DNA from: Strobilurus pachycystidiatus
Taxonomy: Eukaryota; Basidiomycota; Agaricomycetes; Agaricales; Physalacriaceae
Direction of reading: 5' to 3'
Length of the DNA stretch: 64,000 nucleotides
Assembly (NCBI GenBank): GCA_019915135.1
Contig: JAHLMK010000027.1
Span: 1 to 64,000, forward strand
The position numbers and the translations under genes are program-made. The stretch's first letter is position 1; each line of letters starts with the position of its first letter. The notes beneath the pieces were generated by a model. The model was not told the origin of the DNA, ran no database searches, and saw only the letters and a program-made list of their open reading frames with translations. This document shows positions 1 to 11,075 of this stretch, in pieces.

Positions 1-281
1 TGAAGTTCGGTCAATTGCCGATGGTGCGCCCAATATCATCTTTTCTCAGCGTTCAAGGGACGCTGCGTCGTCGGCGCAACTATCTCTCCGACCACCAACT
101 GTGCGCTCCGTGAGTGCAACCGGTATGTTCTTGTCATCTACATTCACAGTGACAAAGTTACTCGCTCTGTCCTTGCATTCACGCCTTCCTCCGAGTTGAA
201 ATCAAAATCTATCAATGTTATACACCATTTCGTCTCGTCAGTCCAGATAAAATATATATCAGAAGCCAGGGAATGAATGAA
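1..281. other. Intergenic, downstream of the Ste20-type kinase
   Basis: No coding segment is supported here. The stretch lies 3' of the minus-strand kinase gene and must hold its transcription end, but no distinct terminator was recognised. Confidence 0.4.
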
Positions 282-2760
282 TTACAGTTTCGTGTCGGGT
301 ACATAGATGAGAGGGATATATTCTACGCGATTACTTGTCTTCGAGCTGGCAAGCTCGCGTGCGGCCTTGATGAGCGGAGAGAGCGTGCGCAGGGGCTCGG
401 ACAGCTTGAAAAAGGGGTGTGCCAAGAGTTGCGTCGCGTTCGGCCGCCTCTCCGCGTCCACCTCCAGCGTCTTGGCGAGGTAGTCGGTGAACGTCGCGCT
501 GAGGTTTTCTGGATAGGGACCGTGCTTTAGCAAACGACGAAGAAACACGCGAAAGGGATGAGACTAACCTGGGTTCTGGATTGCAGGCGTGCCGTTTGTT
601 GCGATGAGGTACAACGCCTTTAGCGGGTTCTGGTTGAGGTACGGCGGTTCGCCCTCAATCATCTCGATGGCCATGATGCCCAGAGACCATATGTCGACCT
701 TGGGGCCGTACTCCTTCCTCGTTACGACCTCCGGGGCCATCCAGTAAGGAGTGCCGACCATGGTCGTCCGCTTCGCGCTCGCCGGATCACTGATCTGGGC
801 ACAGAACCAAAATCCGTGAGCTTGATATCACCGACCATGCTGAGAAGCACGTTGTCGCTCTTGATATCACGATGAATCACGCCGTGTCGGTGCAAATGCT
901 CCAAACCCTGGGCAGTCTCGCGCGAGACAGCCGCAATCTGACCCTCTGTCATGAGGTTGGCGGTTACCACGTCAGTAAGGGAGCCACCCTCCATGTACTC
1001 CATGACGACCCACAGATCGTTCTTGTGAAGGAATGAGTCGATGTAGTTGACGATGTTGGGGTGCCGGGAAGACCGCATGACGAGGATTTCGTTGATGATG
1101 AGGTCCTTCTTGGGCTGCTTTTCGAGGTCCATCTGCTTGATCGCGACGGAGACGTTGGTGCCGACCTGGTATGCGGTGTAGACACCACCACTGGCACCCT
1201 GACCGATCTTGACAAGATTACGGTATAGACGCGTCGGGTCGGCATCTGTGCAGATAGCCTGCAGACGCTTGACGATGTCTTCGTCCTTGGCCTTGTCGAC
1301 CTTCTTCTCGCGCCGCCGCGGGGTGGCGACGCCTGCAGCTTTTGCCAGGCTCTGAGCGGCAGGGGACTGCTGCTGTGGCTGGCTGCGCCCTTGTGAGGGC
1401 TTGAGTGGGAGATCAGTTGACGATGATCCTGGCGATGCCTTGGGGGTTGGCTGCTGTTTGGCAGGGCCAGGAGCAGGAGAGCGTTTGTCGCGTGTCGTAT
1501 TAGATCGCTTTGGAGCCTGTTTGGTGACACTGGCGGGTGCGCGCTGGGAGGTGGACCGGTCGAGGGATGGGGTCAGTGCGGTGGGTGGTGTGGGAGCAGG
1601 GCGATATGCCGTGGGTGCTCCATTCGAAGTTGAAGGCTGTTTTTTGGGTGGAGGAGGCGGCGATCGCTGCGCGATGATGAGATACTGTGGCGGCAACGAT
1701 AAACTACAAGGCGACTGACCATCGTGCCGTAATCGTCCTCCGCCTCCAGGGCGCCCATCTTGTCCCAGACGTCGCCATGGCCCTCCTGGTAGAACTTGAC
1801 GATCTCCATGACGGCCTGGGGGTTCTTTTCCTGCTCGGACCGCGAGATGCCGCTCTCCTGCAGCAGCTGCTGCCACTCCTTGGGCAGGCCTGTGAACTCG
1901 CCCGTGGACGAGTTGAAGCCGACATGGGTGAGATGGACGGGATCGTAGGGCGTGCTGATCTCGGGGCGCTTGGTGGTGTTGAAGATGAAGCCGAGCACGC
2001 TCTTTTTCTGCTTGCTTGACCCAGTGCCACTGCGGGCCCTGCCTGTGATGGTGCCAGAGCCACCGACGGGGAACTCGCTTTGTGGTGGTGGTGGCGGCGG
2101 CGGCGACTCTTGCGGGTCGGCGTAAAAGTCATCGTGGTGCTGGGGGATGGGTGCAGGCGTCGACAGACGGCGGGCGAGAAGGGACGGATTAGGACTCTGT
2201 GTTTGTGCGGGTTCAGCGAGGAGGTCGTGGAGATTGGCGGTGTTTGCACGGGACGGGCGGGGCGGCGGCGCAGCAGCAGCGTAGGCCATATCTTGGGCAG
2301 GCGGCTCGATGGCGGAGAGGCTTAGTTTGCGGGCTCTGGGGTTGGGCTTGGTGAGCGAGTTGCGCACTTTGGCGGGGGCTGGCTGCAGCGACTTCGAGGG
2401 CGGCGGTGGTGGTGCGCGGCTGGGCGCAAACGGCGGCGAGGATGCGTGCTGGTTGGCTTGTGCGAGGAGGGCGCTGTACTCCTGGATGGAGGCGCGGGAC
2501 GGCTTGTGGAACTCGACTGTGATGCGGCTCGTCTGGGTGGATGTGAGCGTCAGGAAAAGACAGGCAAGGATGGGCCAGTTACGGATTTGCTTAGCGGGCG
2601 GTGGGTGGAGGCAGACCTGTCCGGCAGGGACATCAGCGTCTTGATTTCGGCTTGGCTCTCTGCTTGTCCGTCCTTTGAGCCTCGCCAACACGACAAGTGG
2701 AGAAGTCGACGTACTCTGCACTGAACGGTTACTCTGCCAACGCCTGATCGTGCTCGTCAA
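282..2760 (-). CDS. ste20: Ste20/PAK-type serine/threonine kinase with CRIB domain; frame broken at the DFG motif
   Basis: This is a p21-activated kinase of the Ste20 group, which binds Cdc42/Rac-GTP and feeds MAPK cascades for mating, polarity and filamentous growth. The proline-rich N-terminal half contains a CRIB/PBD segment ([15 protein letters not shown]) near 1900-1970. It is followed by a low-complexity linker and a kinase domain showing [17 protein letters not shown] and [12 protein letters not shown]. The C-terminus keeps the STE20-family tail [10 protein letters not shown]. Introns are clear at 509-568 and likely at 1685-1719 (only 35 bp) and near 2530-2615. The reading frame jumps by one base just after DFG at about 804-808, joining DFG to [15 protein letters not shown]; see findings. 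The N-terminal exon(s) are uncertain: the start at 2760 is only the first ATG of an open stretch and could lie further upstream. No PH domain is seen, which argues for Ste20 rather than Cla4. Confidence 0.88.
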
Positions 2761-3404
2761 TGTCGCCCGCTCTTCCGGAAGCCGAGGCGTGCGCTCTCTG
2801 CAGCAGCAAGGTCGGTCGGGATCTGGTCGTCGTCGCTGTTGCCGTCGTGGTTGTTCTGAACAAGTGCCTGCCTTGCACGTGATTCACTCCTTCCCAGCTG
2901 CACCCTTGTGGCGTGCTCAGCTATTTCGCTAGAATACCTTCCATCTCGAATTTCGCTGCGTGAAAAATTCCTCGCCCACCAGACATCGTCATGGCTTCCG
3001 GACCACCCCCGGCCTCCAAAGAATGACACTGTCCTCGCTCGGCGGCATTTCCTTTCGCGTGTCATGAGAAACTTGAAACTTTATTTTACGTTCATCCAGC
3101 TATCCTCAATTTTCCCTTTTATCCGAATGTCTCCCACGTGCATACTAGTCCTCTGCATCTCATCCTCCATTACGCCACATGAGCCCATTGATCATCATCA
3201 GGAAGACGGAACACCTCTCGGCCTATACAGACCGCTCTACATGACATGCACTGGTATGCGAGATATAGATTTTGACACATCATACAAGAATGAAACAGAT
3301 TTACGGTTACATGGAAAGATAGAAATGCTCGTCCACAAATAGCAATCACCGCCCAATCGCAACTGCCCTTCATTGCGAGTTGTACTGTCAAGAATGAATC
3401 AGTT
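2761..3404. other. Intergenic between the Ppo 3' end and the kinase 5' end
   Basis: Roughly 640 bp between two minus-strand genes. It should hold the kinase promoter and 5' UTR and the Ppo 3' UTR. Open frames here lack recognisable domains. An upstream non-identified first exon of the kinase could sit in this interval. Confidence 0.35.
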
Positions 3405-6400
3405 TCATAATCCGAGTCGGGGAAATTCGGTATCCCGTACCTTCACAATCATCGTGCTGGGCCACGGCGTCAGCTTCTGATCAGCACCCACGAACGCATA
3501 CTGCATCTCCGCGTTGTCCGCCAAAAACCTGACAACACAAAAGAATCCTCAGCATCATGATTGAGAGCGAGGTGATGGAGCAACTCGCCTTTTCAGCGCC
3601 CCCGAGTTACCCGGTCCGCGGTGCATCCCCGGAAACTGAACACGGCCCGCAACGTTTCCGAAAGAATCTACCGAAGGAATCAGCGCAAAGCACGACGCGT
3701 TCGCGAAGGAACTCTACTGACCTCGATCGTCAACGAGTCACCCAAACATCTAAATACCTTATTCAATCCGCGATCCAATCGTAGACAGAAGAAGCCTCAC
3801 CTCGACACGCCGTGCCACTGGATAGACTTCTCCGATCCGTGCAGGAGAGCATCCTTGATCTGCTTGCTGGCCGGAACAGACTGCCCAACCACGAGCTTTT
3901 GCTCAAAGGCCCAATCAAGACTATTCGTCATTGCTGCCAAAGCGATTAGAGACGATCAGTCCCGAGAGGAGAGGCATCATTACCGAGTGATAGTTCAACT
4001 GAGGCTCCGACCATGATCCCGAGGACGGTATTGACCATCTCGTCAGCCGGAACACCAAGTTCGCCTAGACGCTTGGCGAGCCGTTTCTCGTCAACATCGT
4101 CGTTCTCTTTCTTTCTGCCAAAGATGGAGAGGGATGCCGACAACTTGAAAACGTGTTAACAAAAGGTCAAACAAGCAGGTAGACACCACCCTACCCATGT
4201 GTTAGCGCCGATCGAGGCCTTGATGTGGTGTGCCAGTTTCTTCACATCAGCAGACACTTTCTCCTTGAGCAGCATCAATCTAGCCTGATCCACGTTCAGG
4301 AACACGTATCTATCAATCGCGTCAGCCACTCCATTCATGAGACTGCGTCGAGGACCTGTCTGATACGCACTCATACAGATCTCCCAGAACATCATGCAAC
4401 TCGGACGGCGTGTACAACCCGCCACTGGTCTTCGTCTTGAGCGTGATGCCGCCCTGACCCCAGATTCAGATGCAGATCAAACAGCAAGATGCGAGGCAAG
4501 AAGACGTACTACATCCGCAGCCCAGACCATCGACAGCGTCTTGAATACATCCCGGACAATATCCACTACACGCTGCTTGTCCCCAACGACGGGGAACGAG
4601 TGCATCTTGATCAGGGATGTAGTGTGACTGAAGAAGTATTCCCCAACACGCTCTTCTGACCCGATGAGTTTGACGAGAGCATCAACGACGACTCCGCGGC
4701 GCTTCCCGTCCTTCTGGATGGGATAGAATCTAAGATGAACCCCAGTAAGTACGGACGATCCAAAGTAGATCCTGCCGAATCTTACCCTCGCGCACCCAAA
4801 TCCAAGACAGCCGCAGCTCTCTTGTCGATTCGCCTCTGGATCTCCTCTTCAGCGGCCCCATTAACAGCGACAGTGGCCTTTGTCGACGGCCGCTTGAAGT
4901 CGTACTGCCCCGCGTGGCCCATCTTCTCGAGGTGCACCTTCATCGAGTCAGGTGTCATGAGCGGGAAGAACGCGTACACGCTGTTCCCGTCTTCTCCGAA
5001 TTCCTTAGGGAGCGTCCGCATGAAGAGCCTCCCGAGGGTGCTTCCGAACCCAAATGCATTGGGATCTCGCTGGCAGTCCGCGAAGCCCCATGCAGTTAGG
5101 TTGGCGGGGGTATAGTCTTGGGTAAAGAAGCGATCGCCTCGAGTGAGGGCGATGGCGTCGCTGAGGATTGCGCGGCTGACAGTGTACCCTGTGGTAGAAG
5201 TTGTCAGACCCTCAAATCAATTCGCTGTCCCGCCCGCATTATCTCACCTGGACAAAGACCCGCACCGTCGACGAGCGGTTTCGCTTCCTCGGCCTGGAGA
5301 CCAACGTACAGCTCCAAGTTATCAATGTTTCCATAGAGCTTCTCAGCGGCATGTGCGATCTCCGGGTTGGGATTCCACTCGAGGAAAGAGGCATAGGCTG
5401 CAAGGTTTCATGTGTTAATGACAATGTCTTCAAAAACATACGGGTACTGACTTTTGAGGCCCAAGAACTAACGAGGCGAGTGAGCTTTCATTTTTTAATG
5501 AGATGGAAGAGCGGACCTGTCTGAATTCGTTCAAGGAGCAGACACCCCATCGGCGGTTTTGCTCGATACCCATAATTTCATGAAGGCGCATCGCCAACGG
5601 CGTCCCCCTCGCGCCAAAGGCGGCGGCAGGATCCTCGGTTCTATGTAGATTACCATTGAGCCTAAGTTTGGAAAGAGAGGATAGTTGATCCAACTAACGC
5701 TTCGTGTAATATCTTTGCAAGGTCTTCGTCCCCAAAGCCTCCATTCTCGCGGCGGTTCATCCTAGCCAACATCATCAGAACATGATTCAACAGACGTGGG
5801 GAAAGAGACGCACTCTCCAAACGTCCAGTGGGTCAGATCTTGATCCAAGCTGTGAAGGCGCTGCCCCACAGCTTTGAAGTCCTCGACAGTGACATCAGTG
5901 AACGGTTTTCCATGGAAGATGCCCGACATCAGTTGCTCGACCCATTTCTCGTTCTTCTGGCTCGTAGTCGCATGCCAGCGGTAGAGGCAATTGAACTAAA
6001 TGTAGGCATCAGAAGTGACCTCAGTTGGCTTTTGATGGAGACGCACCTCCACGCTGCAAGCGTTTCCCCGTCCTCGTTCGAAATTTGAGTGATCTTCCAC
6101 TCGGAAATCCTGGACCAATATTAGTCAAATCTACTTGTCGAATGGGGACCGCATGCGTACGCCAAATGGACTCAGACTCCAGTTACTGCCTGTTCTGACA
6201 AGTCCGAGAATGCAAGAGAAGTAGTCGGAGAAAACTACACTGCCGAACCAACCGCAGTTGACTAGACGAGCAATCTGGAAAATCTCCTTATCTTGCGCCT
6301 TCAACTGTTCGGGTGAGAGTTTGGCGGGGTCAGTGAATGTGCCCCGTTCATTTATCTCGAAGAGTTTATTGGCGATATACTTTAGAACGATTTGAGTTAG

Positions 6401-7782
6401 ACGACATTTTAAGCGTCGGGACGTGAATACGTACGTTGTGATTGCGACAAAATAGGACCAAAAGAACACAGACAGCAGGCGGTAAGAGCATGAGTCGGTT
6501 TTCAGCAAACACGTCGTTGTGCAGAAGACCATATCCGTCATGCTTCCTGACCCTGTCTTGATCCTCTTGATTATTCCCGTAAAGAGGGGCAAGGTCGACA
6601 TAAGACGATGTTTCGTTGATGTTGACATCAGTGTGGGATGTACGGAAGACACTGACGGAACATAGATGAGTATTTACGTTGAAAGGAACCTGTGAAACGT
6701 ACGTATGAATGACAAGCGCTGCAAATGCGAACATAAGGGCAGAGAGGCCGCCTGGGTGCTTCACAAACTAGATAGAGACCGAGATTGAGCGCAATTCACT
6801 CCATATCAATGAAAGAAGGCCAACCTTTTCGCGCTGTAAAAGTCTATCGAAGCGAGATGTAATTTCAGTAGTCCGAGGGGGGGTCGAAAGAATCCAAGGA
6901 CTTACGTGTCGAAAACGAGCCCCGCATCTGGTAGGTCCTGGGGCGAGACGGAGTGGATCTGCTGGACGCTGCGAGAGTAAGGCATCCCAGCTCTACCCAT
7001 GTCCGGTGATAAGATGTTGTTGTTCCCTCCATCGGCTTCGCGGAATCGATACTTGTCGCCAATGTAGGTCGCGGGCGGATGGGAAAGATCATTGTACACT
7101 GTGATAGATTAGTATTTGACGCGTGAGCAATAGAAAGAGTTCTTACGAAGGGCGATGACTTTGTTTTGGAGTTCCAAAGAGATAGCTGAGTCATGTGGGA
7201 GGCGAGAAATGAAAGTCAAAATGTGCTCCAGCTGAGGAAAAGCGGGGGATGAGTAAGTACATTAGCCGCCGAAAGACCACTGACGAGTAATTTTCGATCA
7301 TCCATGCTATCCTTGTGGCGTACAGCATCAATAGCAGCCGCCTGCGCTGTTTAGTGAGCATTGTGGCGTATAGTGAGCTTTCAATTTACCAGGGTAGAGG
7401 TGTCCAAACCCTCCTTGAACTTGGGAGAAGTGAGTATCGAGGACGAAGCAGCCAATATCTGCCTTACCTGTTTTCCAAGATCTTTCAGTAACTGGGGAAT
7501 GGGGACTCCATGCGCCTCCTCGCCAGATTTCGCTTCAGTTGTCGGAGGGTTGCTGGGTGCCGTAGCCGAAGCCGGTTTCGGGGGTGTCGCAGGTGTAGGA
7601 GCAGGAGCGGCTGCTGGCTCTTCGGGTATGGAAGGCTGCTGTTTGTGTCCATTGACAGCGCCGTTAGTCGTCCGACCATTCTGCTCGGCAACTTCAGAGG
7701 CGTCTTTGTCGCTGAAGAATCTCGACTGCCGACGGAAGGAGTTTGCGCCAGAGCTGAGTTTCCTAAACATGGCGTTGGGCAT
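3405..7782 (-). CDS. ppo: Ppo-type fatty acid oxygenase (heme peroxidase/dioxygenase fused to P450)
   Basis: Psi-factor-producing oxygenases convert linoleic/oleic acid to hydroperoxides with the N-terminal peroxidase domain, then isomerise or cleave them with a C-terminal P450 domain. About 1,000-1,100 residues are spread over more than 15 exons. Visible blocks in order: an Ala/Pro-rich N-terminus, then SYVDLAPLYGNN, VFAENRLMLLPPAVCVLL, CGWFGSVVFSDYF and the proximal-heme region FNCLYRWHATTS. Next come LEWNPNPEIAHAAEKLYGN, GFGSTLGRLFMRTLP and a P450 part with NTVLGIMVGASVELS followed by the Cys-ligand loop HGVSRCLGDSLTIE. The tail LTPWPSTMIVKV is typical of the family. A GC-AG intron lies at 3529-3588. 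A one-base frame break sits at 3627-3630, and the K-helix ExxR stretch of the P450 is not evident. The start is the ATG at 7782, preceded by a divergent promoter shared with the first F-box gene. Confidence 0.9.
3529..3588 (-). other. GC-AG intron in the Ppo gene
   Basis: Using a GCGAGT donor at 3588 and a TTGTCAG acceptor ending at 3529 joins codons L-K-R to F-L-A in the frame that gives the family-typical C-terminus. No GT donor nearby restores that frame. Confidence 0.6.
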
Positions 7783-8452
7783 GATGGGTGTGCGGTGGAG
7801 GAGGTAGTTCGCCGATTCCTACTTATGTAGGCAGTTCGGAGGCGAACAGAATGCGTGGACGTAATGAATTGTCGGACTGCTTTTCAACGGAGGGTTGTGG
7901 TCCGTATGTTTGACAGTGGTTTGACAAGAGGAATGGAACTTGTGTGGTTGCAATCGCATCATAAGAATAGGCATTGTGGCCCTGTGATGGACAGGTGTTT
8001 TCGCCGAATGACTTAATGAATACAAAGACAAGGTCAGACGGATCATACGTGTAAGCAAAGGCAAGCGAATATTACTGCACCTGGTCTTCGAGCTCACGCG
8101 CATTGCCGTTATCGTTGCTCAACGCGCCTTGACGGTGTTCTATTGAGGTAAGTATCTACCGGAGTACCGTCTTTACGTTGACTCAAGCCTCAGGAGTCAG
8201 GAGGTGCTAAGCAAACTCAGAAGCGGCTTCATCAGAGAAATGCAGGATTGAAACATGGCGTGAAGAATGGAAGGGTGGCAGTGGAAGGCGCATCAAAATC
8301 CAAGTTCACCTTTTTGAGTCTGTCGTGCCGACGGCAGATTCCAGGCTTGCCGGCGTTTCACCACCACTGTTTGGTCGCGCAAGTCCGTTTTGTTGTATGT
8401 ATCCTTCACCACACCGTCCTGTGTATGCTCACAGTCAAGCCTTAGCCTCGAA
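7783..8452. promoter_or_regulatory. Divergent intergenic region between Ppo and the first F-box gene
   Basis: About 670 bp separates two genes transcribed away from each other, so both promoters and 5' UTRs should lie here. Short open frames in it carry no domain. No specific operator motif was identified. Confidence 0.4.
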
Positions 8453-10051
8453 ATGGCCACCACAATCGAGCACATTGACTTGGAAATATTTCGTCATGAA
8501 CAGGCCATTTGCGCCTTGAAAACGCGTCGGAACGCACTGGCTCCCATATCCAGATTGCCAGTCGAAATCCTGTGCAATATTTTCATCTTCACTTCCGCTC
8601 TTGAATGCCACCCCCATTGGTCCAAGGTCTCCCACATCTGCACTCATTGGCGAACAGTGGCTGTTGCATGTCCTGCTCTCTGGAGTTGCATTACTTTCGA
8701 CGGTTCGGCGGAGTGGACCCTGGAGTTGATCCGTAGGTCCAAGCAAGCGCCATTGACCATACGCCCACAGAGAGGATATAGCCATTTCTCAGGAGGAACA
8801 AAGCTTTCTTGTGCACTGGAGCATCTCCGACGCACCGTTGAGTTGCGTCTACATGACACCCTTGCGGAGTATCTCATCTCCCGCGCTCAAGCAGCTCCCA
8901 TTCTCCACACGCTCGCTCTAAATCACATTTCCTACACTCGCGCATTGACCATATCTGACAATTTCCTGAACGGCGAGACTCCGAGTTTGAGACATCTCGA
9001 ACTTCGCGGGTGCCGTTTGAGCTGGACTTCGCCGTTGCTAAAGGACCTTACCATCCTGAAGCTATCCATGGTGGCCGCCCCCGCATCATTATCGCAGATG
9101 CTTGTCGTTCTGAAGAATATCCCAATGGTCGAGGTGCTTCATCTGGTGGACGCACTGGAAGTCGGTGACGCAAGCGTCTACACCACCCTTGGTCGATCGC
9201 AGAAACCAGCACATCTTGCACATCTCTCCGACCTCCGTCTACATTCCGACGTTACTTCCCTTACCAGATTTCTCTGCAACGTCCTCCTCCCTCCAACAGC
9301 GCGCATCCAGGCACATATCGTTATGCCTGAGGCTTTGGGACCTATCGGTCCATTCCTCTATGCGCTGAATGGATGTGGTGATGGACCTAGCGGTCTACTC
9401 GACCGAGCTCTGGGCATGCTGTCCTTGAGCACAGGCGGTATCATGAAAGAACTGCGGGCCCAGTTATTCACGACGGGGATGGCAACCGAGCCCAGTTCAG
9501 CCAAGCCTTGGCTGCGGCTTGACATCCAGTGGCAGGACCATTACTCTGCTTATTTTGACCATCTCCACAATGCTATCAACAGTATTGGGGATATGATACG
9601 ACTTGAGGACGTCCTGCATCTTCAGTTGCATCTTTCGGAAGAGGCCTTCACCGAATCGATCATGGCAACGTTAGAAAAATGTCATCAGCTTCGGAAGCTT
9701 GAGCTGGAAGGCACTGTGCCTTCCTTTCTCCACGCTCTCAGGATAATTCCCGCGGATCCGGCCATTCTTCGCTTTCCTGCTCTCCAAGAACTTTGCATCT
9801 CAAAGGCAATCTTCGAGAAAGGCGGATTCGACGAGATTTTGAAGATTGTCTTGAGTAGTCGTGGATTCCGAAATGCCAGGCTGAACACTCTGCGGATGAC
9901 GGAGTCCGTTGCACTGTATAGCGGTTATGTGCAATCTCTCGAAGAATTAGTGGGGACCTTGTACTGGGATCAGGTGGAGATAATCCCTCATCATTCCGAG
10001 GATGAGATGTCAGGCGAAGATTCGTCCGATGATTATTCTCCGAGTCCTTAG
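8453..10051 (+). CDS. F-box protein, divergent member of the local array
   Basis: Intronless gene of 532 residues. The F-box-like motif lies at about residues 30-80 (ISRLPVEILCNIFIFTSA, then SHICTHWRTVAVACPALWS); such proteins are usually SCF ubiquitin-ligase substrate adaptors. The rest consists of irregular leucine-rich stretches typical of Agaricomycete F-box/LRR-like proteins, ending in an acidic, serine-rich tail (EDEMSGEDSSDDYSPSP). The start at the ATG at 8453 is chosen because the sequence after it aligns with the N-termini of the neighbouring paralogues (Met, short acidic helix, then RRNALAPISRLP). It shares the F-box and overall plan with the two downstream copies but is clearly older. 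The substrate is unknown. Confidence 0.85.
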   Translation: MATTIEHIDLEIFRHEQAICALKTRRNALAPISRLPVEILCNIFIFTSALECHPHWSKVSHICTHWRTVAVACPALWSCITFDGSAEWTLELIRRSKQAPLTIRPQRGYSHFSGGTKLSCALEHLRRTVELRLHDTLAEYLISRAQAAPILHTLALNHISYTRALTISDNFLNGETPSLRHLELRGCRLSWTSPLLKDLTILKLSMVAAPASLSQMLVVLKNIPMVEVLHLVDALEVGDASVYTTLGRSQKPAHLAHLSDLRLHSDVTSLTRFLCNVLLPPTARIQAHIVMPEALGPIGPFLYALNGCGDGPSGLLDRALGMLSLSTGGIMKELRAQLFTTGMATEPSSAKPWLRLDIQWQDHYSAYFDHLHNAINSIGDMIRLEDVLHLQLHLSEEAFTESIMATLEKCHQLRKLELEGTVPSFLHALRIIPADPAILRFPALQELCISKAIFEKGGFDEILKIVLSSRGFRNARLNTLRMTESVALYSGYVQSLEELVGTLYWDQVEIIPHHSEDEMSGEDSSDDYSPSP

Positions 10052-11075
10052 TGAGCCTAAGTAACGTTAGAGTTTTGATGTGCTACATCAAGGTCGCTGC
10101 AGTATCTCGTGTTGTTTTGACACTGATGTCGATTAACTGCCATTTATCTATTGAATCAGATTGATGGTACTCTTCACGAATTCGTGACTCTATAACAAAT
10201 TCATCCAGTCTGGTCTGTAAGGACTGTACCGAGAGCCGGCCTTTTCTTGCTCCTTGGGCTCGGTCCTTGCGACTCCTACGAGGTGGAGCAGAATGCTGAA
10301 AGGAAAATGATGCTGAGCAGTGAGAATGGAGACACCACCGACGAATGCTACGATTTTGACGGCGGAACAGTTGAGTCGTGTGATGACCAGCTCAAGCCAT
10401 TCTCGCTGTTGGAGCCTGGAAGTTCGAATGCCTTAGACAGATCTGTGGCGTCGGTGTTGTTCGCGGTCCCACGGACGGTGACGAACTCGGAATGGGTTGC
10501 CTGTCCCATATCCCACAACACACGAGAGGAGAAAGTCGTTGCCTGGGATCGGTGGTAGCGAGGTTTCTGACGAAGAAGGCCCAAAATACCTCTTACGCTC
10601 ACAACGTTTTCTTTGTAGGGATCCGGGTAAATCGACTGAAATCGAGTCGTGACTCGTAATCAGGCGAACACGGGTCCGTGAACAACATAAGAAATTACGG
10701 ACGGTAAGACTACTGATGTTCAATTGTACATGTAGAACCAGCCCAGGCTAAGTTTAGCCGTTTGATGGGTGGCGGGTCGGTAGTGGGCTGTACTTAGTGG
10801 GTCGGTAGTGGGTCGGTCAGCTTTACGTCACAATTGTCATCAAGACTGCAGGGTCACTGCTTGCCTCTTGCCACTTGCCTGTTACTTTTTCATCGTTGGG
10901 ATATCTCAGTCGTGCGCGTGCTCTTTATATACTTGGTGAAAGATCCAATCCCGTCTTTCGGCCTAACTTCTCCATTCATCTATCAAAGTACGCGGATTCA
11001 CCTTGATTTTAAAGCCCCAGTACCTGATTATTCTTCATGAATGCAGTCATTCACCCGATTCGCGCCCCTCATAGT
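10052..11075. promoter_or_regulatory. Intergenic/promoter block, first copy of a duplicated unit
   Basis: About 1 kb without a gene. The segment from about 10378 (TGATGACCAGCTCAAG...) to 11036 recurs with small changes at about 12807-13487 before the next F-box gene. It includes a pyrimidine-rich stretch and a TATA-like TTTATATA at 10924-10931. It therefore holds the 5' regulatory region duplicated along with the gene, plus 3' flank of the previous unit. Confidence 0.6.
10924..10931 (+). promoter_or_regulatory. TATA-like box of F-box copy A
   Basis: TTTATATA about 110 bp before the first upstream ATG and 150 bp before the chosen start. The same context (GTGCGCGTGCTC before, CTTGGTGAAA after) is kept at 13372-13379 upstream of copy B, which supports function. 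Confidence 0.45.

Noticed and set aside
10247..10558. Small ORF between F-box genes (MLLGLGPCDSYE...)
   Set aside because: It lies in the duplicated intergenic block; the second copy does not keep the same reading frame, so it is not under coding constraint.
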